Assembly (NCBI RefSeq): GCF_019175385.1
Contig: NC_083344.1
Span: 23,506,380-23,570,379 of the forward strand
Source: Lycium barbarum
Lineage: Eukaryota; Streptophyta; Magnoliopsida; Solanales; Solanaceae
DNA: 64,000 bases
Direction: 5' to 3'
The position numbers and the translations under genes are program-made. The notes beneath the pieces are model-generated. The model was not told the origin of the DNA and made no database searches. It saw only the letters and a list, made by a program, of their open reading frames with translations. Below, in pieces: positions 23,011-36,300 of the stretch; positions within the stretch are counted from its first letter, which is position 1; the number at the start of each line of letters is the position of its first letter.

Positions 23011-23299
23011 GTAGGTTCAAAATCCAATCTTTACATCCATGTTGTGCAGAATCTAACGGTTTGCGAATATTTGCATCCGTTGACTAAATATGAAGACTAA
23101 ACCAAGCGGTAATGAGGGCAAAAGCTTAATATGTAAGGTGTTAACAATCCCGCTATCTATACGCTTGAAAGTTCAATTGAGCTTTGTTAATTGTCATCGG
23201 AGCCACCAACATCGAAGTCATTTTAATAGTCTTGCTCGCCAAATATGTGTGCACTAAGTGACAACTGAAAACAACATAGACAAATGAACTTTCTATCGA

Positions 23300-23620
23300 G
23301 CTTAGGAGAAAACACTTCGGTTATTTTTACATATGGTCACTCAACTTTTATTTTATTATGCTAAAAGTTCCTAAATTATTTTTTATAACTAAAATATCAC
23401 TCAACCTTGCCAAAATATCACTGAAGTCACTAAATTATGCTAGGTAATTAGGGAATCACTCAACTTTGCCCTAGTTCCACATAAAGTCACTAAACAATGA
23501 TTTTTTGTAACAAACCACTTTGCATATATATCATTAAAATATCTCTGTTGTTTCCTCCTAATAACGATTTGTGATGCAATAAAATAAGTTGAGTGAATGT
23601 CCATGAAAGTAAACCTGATA
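23300..23620. repeat. Probable MITE-like repeat with GTCACTCAACTTT phrases
   Basis: GGTCACTCAACTTT, ATATCACTCAACCTTGCC and AATCACTCAACTTTGCCC recur within 150 bp, a pattern of widespread plant repeats. Ends could not be defined. Confidence 0.3.
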
Positions 23621-23901
23621 ACAATATCCCTCACTATTGCCGAAATAAAAGAGGATGATAGCTGAAGGAGTCGAGTGCTATTCTTTTAACCCCAAGGCAT
23701 TAGCAAACTTCAGGAAAAGATCAACCCAAATCGTACAATCTGGAAAGTTTAGACATTAGGAGAGGAAAATGCAACGCTGATCATAGACCATATCTCACTT
23801 ATTCAAAAACAGGCGGCACAGGAGCAAAGCAAGAAACGAGTTCAACCGTAAGACCAAAACCCTTTTTAAGGGTATTCAAATTAAAGATAACAAGGGCATC
23901 T

Positions 23902-23990
23902 GCCAGGAGTTTTTTCAATTATTTTGATAATTAGCCCCTGGCAGGAGTTTTTTCAATTATTTTGATAATTAGCCCCTGCCAGGAAAGTTA
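23902..23990 (+). repeat. 38-bp tandem duplication
   Basis: GCCAGGAGTTTTTTCAATTA through AGCCCCTG occurs twice with period 38, followed by GCCAGG. Confidence 0.85.
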
Positions 23991-24302
23991 CAGACGTAAC
24001 TATGAGGCACGAATAAGGGTCATTGAGTTTCTGAGAATACGCGACAAAACTTTCTAATGCATTTTAATTGATTTGACCAAAAAGTTAAAACCATTAATGA
24101 GTGTGCCATTTGAACTGTTGATGCTATTGGATGACTACCATTTTTTTCCCCACAGTGCTAACAGCCTATGCCAAGAGAACTTGAAAATAGAAAATAGATG
24201 ACCAACCAACTGCCTAGACATTGCTCTCCGACCAAGCTCCCAGGCTCAAGGATGAGACAACTAAACACCTTGATCACAACAAGGGTCATCCTAGACCTAG
24301 AT

Positions 24303-27300
24303 TCAAGAATGATTAAACCAGGGCCCAATCGAACCATTTACATGCCCATTGCTGTGGATCCCAACACCATTTGGAACAAGGGATGGGGGCTGTCCAACAG
24401 CCATTGGAGGAGCAGCAGGAAACAACGCATGAGTGGGTGGAAGGTTATGGGGGCTTACTAGAGGACTACCAGCTGGACTTCCATTGCGCTGTTGAATGGC
24501 ATGGATCTGTCTGAGTCCTTCTTCATGAATCCGTGACAATGTCTCCAACTCATTCATTGATAAAGCTTCCAAGCCAGCTCCATATAGTGGGGCATGCCGA
24601 GACATTTCTTCCTGAAGTGATGCTTCAAGCTGACGTATGTATTGCTGAAGCAACAAAAGAAAAGAATCAGTTTTGATACCTAGTGCCTATCACAGTAAGT
24701 TCATCTTCCACAGAAATATAAAGAGTGACAAGATGCACCGAAATTGAGCCAAATTTGTACAGTAACAATTATCACCACCGGTGTGGAAGAAAGAAGAGAG
24801 ATAAAGCTGAAAAACTCAAGTGGAATTTCGTGTGTAGGGGTGAAATCCGGTGATCTACGAAGGAACGCCAAAAGCGAAGGCAGCTCTCTGGGTCCCTACC
24901 GATGCTGAGGTGCGAAAGCATGGGGAGCGAACAGGATTAGATACCAAAAGGTAAAAAGATAATTATCAGAATTAGCCTTAAATCCATTAATAGAAAAATG
25001 TTGCTAGGCCTTTTTATATTTTTCTATTTTGACTTCTATAAAGTTTATAAAAATTAAAAGAAAAGAACATAACGAATTAAGAAAAGATCCACAGCTTTAC
25101 TAGCTTTTACATTGTTGTGCGACCATTGAGAGAAATTGAAAGTAAGAAAGGCACATCCAAGAAACCAACAACAAACACTCAGTACTCTTATTATAGACTC
25201 AAAACACCCGAACCAGCCCTAGCAGGATATAGAACTCAACAGCCTAACCCAGTCCCGCCTTTCATGTGAAAGTACACTCAAAATGCTTGCCCACCCAACC
25301 CACAGCAGGCAGTGGGCTAGCCAGCATTCAACTTTTTCTTTCAGAAAAATTCTATTTAAGTTTGTCAGTTGCCACCAGTAATGCCACTCAAGGATTATTT
25401 TTTTTTTTTTTTTTTTTTTTGTACTTCCATTGCTACAACCAAAAGAAAAAGAAAAAAAGAATAAGATAGTTTAAATTTTGGACAGAGGAACTCAGCAAAA
25501 TCATGCTCTACAAACTTCAGAAATATATATATGAATAAAAAAATGTTCGCCATATTCGTTGGCAGTCTGTCGAGGAAAATGGTCAGCATGAATAAGACAA
25601 GTTAAGAGTGCCACATTGATTGTGGATGGCGTACTATAAGGTCTTAGATAATGCTCACCTCATGAGCTATCTTATCTTTTGGGATTGAGGCATACATTGA
25701 CAATCTGTCAGGAAAAAAGTTCAGATATCTACCACCTATTTGTAAAGGAACGCCAAACAGTATAAAGCTTTTTAATTTTTCACATAAGCAAGTGAAAATT
25801 TCCAAGAATGTTGAATACACATTTCGATAACAGAAAGGTTACCAAAAAATGAGAAAATGAGGCCAGCGATCTAATTGGAGCTTGGGCTGAAAGTTTTATA
25901 ATCCCTATAATTGTGTAAATAGGAATAGGAATTATTAATAATTACTTTCCCAACATCTCTTTCTTTCTCATTTTTACATGGTATAGCCAGACCTCCCAAC
26001 TCTTGGTTTACCTGATGTTGGGCCCCATGTTATAGTATTCATGCTTCAGATATCTAGTCCTAGGCGTGCGGGTGGTGTACTTGATCTCCTTATTTGGTCA
26101 TGGACACTCTTCACCTCAATGCCTCATGCGTTAGTTTTTAAGATTAGTTAGGCCTAAGGTCCATTGTCTTATCATGATACCAGTGCATATAAGATCTCGG
26201 TAAAGACTTAAATAGCTTCCACTATCGACGGACGGTGCCGGCCTATGTGTATCGCTCGCCTGACCGATACTTTGATCGTTTTTTCTTTCTTTCGGTGTCT
26301 AGTACAGCAACTCTCCGGCTATCAATGTTCTTCTCTCTGTTCAAGTATTGTTCATCTCTTTGGCAACCATTATATTACCACTTTCTCTTAGGCTATCATT
26401 ATACTACTTTCTACGCTACTGACACCCTACTATGATCTTGCGTTTCTATTAGAGCCTGGGGTTTGAGTCCCTACTCTTAAAATTCATTCTCCCAACCTTG
26501 ATAATTCTTTTATCATAGCTAGGTTTGACTCCCTACTCCCAGTACTCTTTCTACCTACTATGAAAATTCTCTCCCTCGTGTAATACTTCTTCCTCTAATT
26601 CTTTGTCTGCTAAAAGAATGTCTCTCTTGTCCAAAAGTTCCTTCACTTTCTCTGTTTCAATTTATAAAATAAAAAAAGACTATTTCCTTCCCATAGATCA
26701 CTGGTTCGAGCCATGGAAGTAGCCACTAATGCTTGCATTAGGGTAGGACAGCCTACATCACACCCCTTGGGTGCGGTCCTTCCCCGGACCCTGCTAACGT
26801 GTGATGCTTTATGCACCGGGATGCCCTTTATTTCCTTCCCAAGAAAAAAATCTGCTTGTTCTTAACCTCACACAAAAGCAAACAAAAAAAAAAAAAAAAA
26901 ACACAAAATCTTCTTTTTCTTATTCAAGAAAAAACAAAAGTTGGTGGGGTTCAGAAAAATGGAACTGAAATCCTACGTACACCGGATACAAGGACCAAAC
27001 ACCTCATTCTATTATCCATGAAATTGAAATGTGAAAATCAAGTAGCAATACACATTGCTTCGGATTCAGTGTTTCATTAAAGAATGAAGCATATAGAAGT
27101 GTATTGTCAATTTTTATTCAACAAATGATTTAATCCGGGTGCATTTTGACAGATTTCGACAACTCAAATTATTAATTATCTAGTAATTCCTACAAAATCA
27201 CTTTGTGGCTCTAGAATTGAGTATATTTGTGTTAAGTTAGGAGCATACAATACGTAATCTCCAACTTGAGGGGGAATGTTAAGAATTAGAAAATTATTAA

Positions 27301-30300
27301 TATAGCAAGAACTCGTTCCTTGCATATATAAGAAAGGTATAGAATCCCTACAATTATGTAAACTAGGAATAGGAACTATTAATAATTAATTTCCTTTTTT
27401 AGGATTACTTGCATACTTTCCTTGTGGTCCAGCCCACACTGGGCTGCCCTTTTTCTATTACTTGCATACTTTCCTTTCCTTTCCAGGTTTACTTGTAAAC
27501 ACCATTTAAACCCCAACATGCTTGAGGGAATAATCAAGTAATTCATTCCAAACATTTCTTCTTTTCCCTTTTATTAACGCACAAATGGTCCACCCTCTTT
27601 ATAACACTGAAGAAAGAAAAATATACTCTCTAAATGATCATATTTCCATCCTTCATCCGGAAGGGAGTTAAAATAAATACTATGATGGTTGCTCGGCCTA
27701 ATATATCTATTTTTCATCTTTAAATTTTTTGTGATATTCGACCCAAGCAAGGAAGATCCTTTTTTCTTACTTTTTCACAACATAAAAGATTTAAACCACC
27801 ACCATAATGAAGGCAGAAGACGAGACATCAAAGAAACAGGACAAGAAATATCAAGAGCGAAAACCTCGCAAGCCTCCAGCTTGGATTCCATTCCATCAAT
27901 AAACGCTTCACAGCGAGCAACCTGCTCCTCCTTTTCACGTTTCTCCCCTTCCGTTTGCCCTACTGTTTGGGTCAACCGGCGTACTTCATCTTCAAGTGAT
28001 TTTCGTAATTCTTCTTTGGTCACTTTCTCTGTGGCATAACGCTTCAACTCCTCATCAAATCTTTTCCGTGCAGCTTCAGCATTCTTTAACCTTTCCACAA
28101 GAGCATTTTTCTCCTTGATCACTCTCTGTAAAGATAAAAACATGTGATTTGTGAATCCATCGGAGAATCCCAAAGGAAAACAAAGAAAAAAACAAATGCA
28201 TAACAAATTTAACACAAAATAACTTTCATCGGCAACTATAACAAGCACAAGCAGCAGAAGTCTCTGGGTATTTCCAATCCTTCAAGAACAAGATTGAACC
28301 TTTCAGTAAGTTCCAAAAAAGGGACTCTGGAGGCACTCCTTGAAGATAATAAAACATAATCAAATAGCTGGATTTTACAGGTGCAAAAAAACAAAAACAA
28401 AAAACTTTTAATTGGTTGCACAAAAGCAATACTCCATTGTCTTAAATTGTTTGACTGCTTCTGGAGTCTAAGAAAAAGAAAACATAAGGCAAATACTATA
28501 ACACCAAAAGAACCCTTGCAAAAGTTGCACACCCTGGTAGTCTATTGATCAATGAAGTGGGTGCAACATTGAAGACCAGGATCAGATTCTAGCAAAGACA
28601 AAAACACAGTACGTGATTTCTTCCCATTTGCCTAAATCATAGTGGGGTTGCATTACCCAGTAGCTATGCTGGTGGGAGGTAGCAGGCACTCAGTAGAATA
28701 GTCGAGGTACGCAAACTGGCCCTGACACTATTTTAAAAAACCTTGTATAATATTATTTTTGTATTCACTGGGACCTCTATAACAAGTTATGTTAACAGCA
28801 AAATAGGAATAGAAAAATCAATTAGCATCTAAATATAAAAAAGTGTTGATCTTTTTGGGACGGAAAAAAAAGGAAAGAGTGTCAAACAAATTGAAACGGA
28901 TGAAGTAATTTATTATACATAGTGGCATAGAACATCGATATTATCATTTGATTGGCCATGAAAGGTTATTGGCATATTTAACTATTTGTATAACCTATTT
29001 GACTATATGGTTTGACTTTTGAGGTCTAGGTGCAACTTAAAATTCATCTGAAAGCAATAAGCTATGAGATTAAAAGAGCACCAAAATCAAGATTGATAAA
29101 CCTAATAAGAATGCAATATGGTCTGATTCAGAGTTTACCTAAGAAACTGGCAAGACCAAAAACTGATTCTAATTAAGGTAAGTTGCGCCACAAGGCACTG
29201 AAAGAAACATGTAGCATCGGACCCTTAATCTTTTATAACAAATTGAGTTTTGTAGATAAAAAATCTGGTGAAATAACACCAAGAATTGTCAAGTTTCAGA
29301 GAAATTTTTTAACTCTTTTAGGAAATATTAATAAAACGACCAGACTCACAACTCAATTGGTAATTATCACTAGGCAGAATAAGAGGTTTCAGCAGAGAAA
29401 GCAAAAACTTAAAGAGGTAGCAAAGAAAGATAAGATAGAAGAATGTTAATGTCATCAGGGGAAATCATGGGAAAGACTGAACGAACTAAGGCTCATAGAA
29501 GGTTTGAAGCTACATAACAAACTCAAAGGTTCAAGGTAAACAACAGTACATGCCAATTAATGATGGAATGCAGACCTTTAATTCATCACGTTTCCGTGAC
29601 TTCAGTTGGGAAAGTTGTGCCTCGGCATCGTGCAAACGATCCTGAATAGCTCTTTTTTCTGCAGTGAGCTTAGCAATTTTCTCATCCCGCTCAGACCGTA
29701 GCCAATCAAGTTGACTCTCAACTTCTTGAATCTGTTCTGCGAGTTCCTTTCTTTCCCGAGCAAAACGATCCATCTCAACCCTCATTTCAGACTGATGTTC
29801 AATGTTTGTCAAATCAAAATCACCAGAAAAAGAATTGAGATATTCTTTCAAGCAAGCATTCTATGAAAAATAGAATTCCAAAAAAGAAACAATAATGACC
29901 AAGATACCTTGAGACGGTTATTAGTAGCCTCCGATTCGTTAAGCTTTTGGGACATGATAGCTTTTCCTTTAGCCATATTGGCATTTTCCACTTTCCGTTC
30001 CTCGCGAATGCGCATAATTTCATCTTCAATAGCACACAATTGATGCCAAAGTGCGGCACGATCAACATTGGCAAGTTCAGTAACCTCCCTCATCATGCTT
30101 AGGACTGGTCTAACAATTTCCTGCTCCTCACATATCAAGATTATCAATATCTCCAAATCTATATCTACTTCACAACCACTTTCCCTTGAACTGGTAGCAC
30201 GATCAACAAGCCTTTTTAGTATCCTCAATCGGTAAGACTCATCAGCATACCACTTAAACAATATGGTGTAAAGCAACTTTACAAAACCTTTTACACGTGG

Positions 30301-33300
30301 ATCTCTAGAGAGTGCCAATGTCTCAGCAAGACCAAGAATTGATGTAAAATCATCTCGCTGGGCTGTCAATTGCTCAATGGTTTCCCCTTCCACAATCACA
30401 TCAGTGTGCGGAAAATTTTCAACATATTCAGAGGTCAAATTTAATCTCCGAGCAAAACGTCTTTCCAAGACCATGGCTACAGACTGAGCCACAATGACCC
30501 CTCGAGCTACAGTTCTCTCAAATGTTTGGGAAGCTTCAATGGCAAGACATGCAATTGATAACATATCAATAAGCATATAAATATCGGAAAAATGATGAGT
30601 AGAAAGGAAAGCTTGTTCATCCACTTCAGGTGGTCTTTCAGAAGTATGACAACTTTCACCAAATAAGAAAATCCCACATGGTACAGCCGACCAATTGTCA
30701 CCAGAATCATTCTCGCAATCAATGTCTCTTAGAATAGCTTCAGCAACATCTGGACAGCTATTTACAGTTCGGCTCAAATAATCAAGAACACATGGGGAGA
30801 CTTCACTGCCTAGTTTTTTTAACCGGATACGTACGGCTCTGACCTGCAGAGAAATCAAAATATTACACTTGTAGAAGAGTGCAAAATAAGACCAAAAAAT
30901 ATATAAGACCAAATTTTATGCATACTGCTTTTGGAAGATGTTGGCAATGAAGGGCAGCCTTGAATATGAAGTCAACAGTTGCTACAAGAGGTTCATCAAT
31001 GGAATCTGCTAAAAGATCAAATGACTGGAAAAGGACACGTTCCCATACATCACTGCTACACTCCAACTGCCCGAGTGCACCAAAGACCTGAGAAATTAAT
31101 ACTTAAAGCCATCAGATCGCTAAAATGCCACTTCATAAGGGCTGAATGCTAAATGTATATGTGATAGAATAATGTGAAGGTACAAATTTTTTCATGTACG
31201 ATTGGAAGAAATGAAAGATAATTAAGATTATCTTACTGGAATCATTAATGCAGGCTCAGCATCTGGCTTCTGAAGTCGTTCTAGAAGCGCATAAGCAGCA
31301 AGTGGATGTTCTGAATGCTCAACCAATTTTGGAACCAAAGCAACTAGGTCGGGCTGTAGATGCTTTGGAGCTTTATCCAATACATGGGCTATCTTTTGGG
31401 CTGACTGCGGCCTCCTCCTTGGCTCAGGACAACCTTGTGGAACTGCTCCATCAAGTGCTCTTAGGGAGTTTACTATCAGTCCAAGAAGCTCCTCAGACTG
31501 CTCTGGCCATTTGGTCTGAAATTAAAGATGCTTTGAAAGGTCTATACCCAGACATATCAAACCAGAAAACTTCAACAGGAAGATAGCAGTTGTACCTTAG
31601 TACGAAGGGAAGGATTTTCAGAGGAACTCCCAGCAGATGTTTCTGGCGGATGCATAGGCTTCCCATCGAAGGCCCTTTCAGGTGCATTAATCCCATCAAT
31701 ATCTGAGCTCTGAACAGCAGATGAATTCATGCTCTCATCCGTCACCGTATCCAATCTATCATGGGCGTAGAGTTGCAAAGGTTCATTCGCACCATTAGCT
31801 CCATCAGACCCCAATTGACTACCTGCTCCATTGCCATCTGGAAAAGCTTTATGATTCACTTCGGATGACCCGCTACTCGAACTTCCTTCTGAAGGTTGGC
31901 AACATTCAACCATAATATCCAACAGTAAATCCACGATCGCTTGCTGCAACACTTTCACCCCCATCAGCAAGTTCATCAAGCTGGGAGAGGATTTGTCATT
32001 CTTATTTACCTTCTTTCCATCACTACAGCCAGATATATTGGTAGGAAGGAGTAGACGCTTTACTTTAGCAGGGTCATCAAGATACACACGAAGTCCAGTC
32101 AAGAACCCAGCTATTGCACCGGCATCCATAAGGAGTTTTTCCCTTAGAGTGACCTGTGGCTGTGATGGATTATCCCCATATGTGAGGTGAAACCCTGCTC
32201 CAGAGAGAAGATTTCTGAAGATATCTTCTTCATCACTGATCCCTTCACTATCTTCCGAGTCAACGAGTTCATCAGGGTCAGTTGTCAGAGCATCTTGATC
32301 ATCCTCAGATGCCAACACCTAGAAAAAAAAATTAAAAAAAAAAGATAGAGAATTCAAATCATAGAAATAAATACTCTACTAGCAACTAATATCCATGGGA
32401 AAAGAGATGTGGAAGCATGCAATTAAACACTGCCAGACCAAGCCACATGTAATGCCCCAACTAATAAGAAGGGGTTGTTTGGTCATTACTACTATATAGA
32501 AGAGAGAATCTCCATTTTTTGTAGTCCTCACATGATTTTTTTATTCTTTTTTATCCCTACTTGAAATTTTTATAACTTTATAAATTGTCATACATTTTAG
32601 TAAATTTAAGAACTTTTAGGGCTTTTTTATGGCACTAAAAATGATGATGTCATAGAAAATGTTATAGTGGCCCCACAAAGCATATTCATTCATATTTCAG
32701 TCTTTTATGTGGAAATATTATTAAATTTGTTTCAAATTATATTGTCCTTAAGAATTTATTATAGACATGTAAATAATTATTATCCTGTCATTCAAATTCT
32801 ATCTTAATATAGGCTTATTTATTGAATTAAAATATTATTCTTATAATCATTTTATGTCGTACATGCTGACAAACATAAGTCATTAACGAAGATTTCACTA
32901 AAAAGATAAACACGAATAACTTATATCATCGTTAAATACTTTTAAAATATATCAAAAATGTAAATTATAGTCCTTCCGTCTTAATCGAAAAATGAATTCC
33001 GAAGTATGGTAGTTAATTAATCAAATTTTACGTGCGCGCACTTTTAACACAAAATTATCTAATAAACTACCATATTAAAAAAAAAAGAGGAACTATATGA
33101 TATTATTTTTATATATATTCTAAAAATGTTTGAAAAACATTATATTTAAAGAAATATAATTTGATCTCAATACAGTAATAATACTAGACAATTGCAAAAA
33201 GTTTATATATTTTCTTACTTTTTTTTACTACTAAAATATTTTGTAAAAAACCGGATAATATATTTTATATAATTTAGGAGTAATAATTTTTTTCATGTTG

Positions 33301-36300
33301 AACTTATATATAAAATATTAATTATCCGGTATTTTGCAAAATATTGTTTGGTAAAAAATAAATTAGCCAATATGAGTTCAATTCAAAGAACTCAAATGAA
33401 ATTAATTTAACATATGAAAAGCTCAATTTGAATCATCGGGGACTTTAATCTCAAAAAAATTCATTAAATTAGAAGAGCTTTCAATTATTGATATTTTTTC
33501 TAAAAATCTAATATATAAACTAAGAAAAATATTTTCCTTTAACATGCGTTTTATACTTCAATATTTTAGAAGTCTTTCGAAAATGTCAAACTGATGTTAT
33601 AAGAATAACGAACAAGAGCCGGTTTTTTTTTTAAATATCTACAAATTGAATTCTTAACGTCAGTTTGAGCCCGGGCTTAGCACGGGCCATATGACACTAG
33701 TTTGATAAAAGAGAAGAAGCAGAAAACACAAAAGCATAGATTCTGGAGAAGCAGAATATGGTGAACTAATAGCAGAATCTTTTCTTCAGTAGAAGCTTTC
33801 TCTAGAGCAAGGAGTGAGGAGACTTCAGGACATACAATGGAGTAAATAATCACTGAGATGAGTTGGGATTGATTACTTTAATCCACGGCTTACTTAAGTT
33901 TATGACTCTAACCATCAATATTTTTTATTATTTTACAGATTCACCATAAGAACTCTACTACTTGAATCTGAGATTTCTCGACTTTGTGAACTCAAAGAGG
34001 CAAATTTTTATGCTCTAGTTTAGTAGTTAATAGTTAAATATGAAAGGATATCCTAGATTTTGGGTTAAACAGTTAAGAGTTAACGGTTTTAACTTAGGGT
34101 CTATTTTGAAAATCACTGTGTAATTACTAGGTTGTATAATTAGTAATTACACTGACCAGTAAAAACATAATTATAGAGTAATTCCCAGTGTCATGTTTGA
34201 TTGCACAGATGTGTAATAATGCAATTTGACATTTTTTAAATAAAAGATACTTATCAAAATTAAATAAACTTTTTCAAATGAACATGTAAGTAAGTTTTAA
34301 TGTGGGACAAATGTATGTATTAAGTATTACTTCACTTTGATCAAGTTGGAGGGTTGCACTATTAATCCCCAAGCAGTGGACCGAATGAAATGGGGGGAGC
34401 AAAGGATGGGAACTACTACGTTAAAGCGGGGTATATTTCATTTTGGTCTCAGAATAAGATGATAGATAGCTGGCGATGTAAGCTAATTTGAAAGACAAAA
34501 GAGCCCACAGAAAATCACTGTTTTCAGCTGGATTTCCCTACATGAAGTATGCATCACTCAAGAAATCACGCTAAAAGGTGCATCCAGACAACAAGCATAT
34601 GTTTTATGTGTCACAAAGATGATGAATATAACAACCACCTGTTCCTAACATTTCACACTGGCTTTTGATTTGTGGTGCATGTTTCTATATCTCTTGGGTT
34701 ATGCCTCACAACATCAAGGAGGTCTTGGAAGGCGGGAGATGCTTGAAAGTTGGTAATGCCATCAAAATCATTTGGCAGATGATCCTACCTAGTATATGCG
34801 GGTGCTTAAGGACAGAACGGAATAGAAGATGCTTTGACGGTTTATCAACACCGTATCACTCTATCAAGGCTAGATGTCTCTTGTATCTAAAAATTTGCAG
34901 TTTATTAGCTCCCTGGTTCAAGAATAGCCACCCATCTTTTGCATCTACTTGATCTAGCTATGAAACTTATATTTCATCCAAGAAATAAAAGAAACATTAA
35001 CTATTATTTATTATTAGGTACTTAAAGTACATATATTTCTGTAAAAGTATATAAATTAAATATAATGGGTAACTAATACACTAAAGAATGATCAGTATCT
35101 TTCAAAATAAATCATATTTTAACTTGAATTAATTAATAAAAGTTTCAATAATGAATTTAGATTTTTTACCAACTTATGTGAATATAATATGAAATTCATG
35201 TCTTATTACACTTTTTTAAATAAAAGAAGATAGATATAAGTTTAGACAGTATTTTTTTATAATAAATAAATTATAAAGGAAGGTTACATAATTTTTCAGT
35301 TCGATCAAGCAACAACAACAACAACAACAATATACCCAGTGTAATCCCACAAGTGGGGTCGGGGAGGGTAGAGTGTACGCAGACCTTACCCCTACCTTGG
35401 CAGGTAGAGAGGCTGTTTCCAATAGACCCTCGGCTCAAGTAAAGAAGAAGCTAGCAAGAAAACTAAAGAAAAATAGACAATAAGTAGTAGTAGAGAGTAA
35501 GAATAAGAAATATGCAAATACTAAAATAAAACTACAAAAAATATGACAGAAATAATACTGATCCTACCAGAAAGGAAAATAATACTAATATTACTACTAG
35601 CCTTCTACCCTAATCCTCGATCTCCACACCCTCCTACCTAGGGTCATGTCGGTAAGCTGAAGACTTGTCATATCCTGCCTGATCACCTCTCCCCAATAAT
35701 CTTTGGCCTACCTCTACCTCTCTTCCAACCCTCTAACTTGAGCCTCTCACACCTCCTCACCGGAGCGTCTGTGCCTCTTCTCTGGACATGTCCGAACCAT
35801 CTCAGTCTCGCCTCCTGCATCTTGTCCATCACGGAGGCCACTCCTACCTTGTCCCGAATTTTTTCATTTCTGACTATATCTCTCCTAGTAAGCCCACACA
35901 TCTATCTCAACATCCTCATTTCCTCAACTTTCATCTTCTGAACATAAGAGTTCTTGAGTGGCCAACACTCCGCCTCATACAACAGCGCCTGTCTAACCAC
36001 TACTCTATAAAACTTACCTTTAAGGTTAGTTTATATGCAATTGCAAATAGGTTCCAATTCTGTGCCGAGAGGTCTAATGCCATAAGGTTAGTTTATATGA
36101 TTAATGGTGTATACAAATACATAAATATATCAAATACTATCAAGAAGAAAACACAAATTCATTCAATTGCAATTAAATAAAACAAAAATGTTATCAGTCT
36201 ACTGCTATTTATTCACAACAAGAAGATATTTATACAACAATTATAGTCTCTTCTCTTCACCTAAATATTCTAGAACCCTTTCTTTGCCTAAATATTCTAG

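Larger units (their letters stand above)
25895..27535 (+). mobile_element. Degenerate Ty1/copia element in intron 9
   Basis: Left LTR remnant: ATAATCCCTATAATTGTGTAAA.. to about 25975, then a primer-site-like ATGGTATAGCCAGACC at 25979. Right LTR: starts TGTTAAGAATTAG at 27278 directly after CTTGAGGGGGAA and contains the matching ATAGAATCCCTACAATTATG. Between them only a broken RNase H end survives (27012-27260). Sense orientation is opposite to the host gene. Confidence 0.7.
24645..27864 (-). other. Intron 9 of the MATH gene, 3.2 kb, transposon-loaded
   Basis: Donor GAG|GTTTTC at 27865/27864, acceptor CTTCAG|CAATAC at 24645/24644. Holds a mitochondrial rRNA fragment (24820-24945), a copia remnant (about 25895-27535) with an Au SINE inside it, and several homopolymer tracts. 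Confidence 0.9.
28126..29575 (-). other. Intron 8 of the MATH gene, 1.45 kb
   Basis: Donor AAG|GTCTGC at 29576/29575, acceptor TTACAG|AGAGTG at 28126/28125. Contains a SINE (28545-28742) and a MITE fragment (28835-28902). Otherwise AT-rich with no gene. Confidence 0.9.

Noticed and set aside
24198..24461. 87-codon frame on the plus strand
   Set aside because: Antisense to the last exon and 3' end of the MATH gene.
24820..24945. Functional rRNA gene
   Set aside because: Only 126 bp with sharp ends inside an intron; an organelle-derived fragment.
26690..26835. tRNA gene (B box GGTTCGAGCC)
   Set aside because: No cloverleaf; the B box belongs to an Au SINE.
31248..31586. 112-codon frame on the plus strand
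   Set aside because: Antisense to exon 5 of the MATH gene; that exon encodes the conserved protein on the minus strand.
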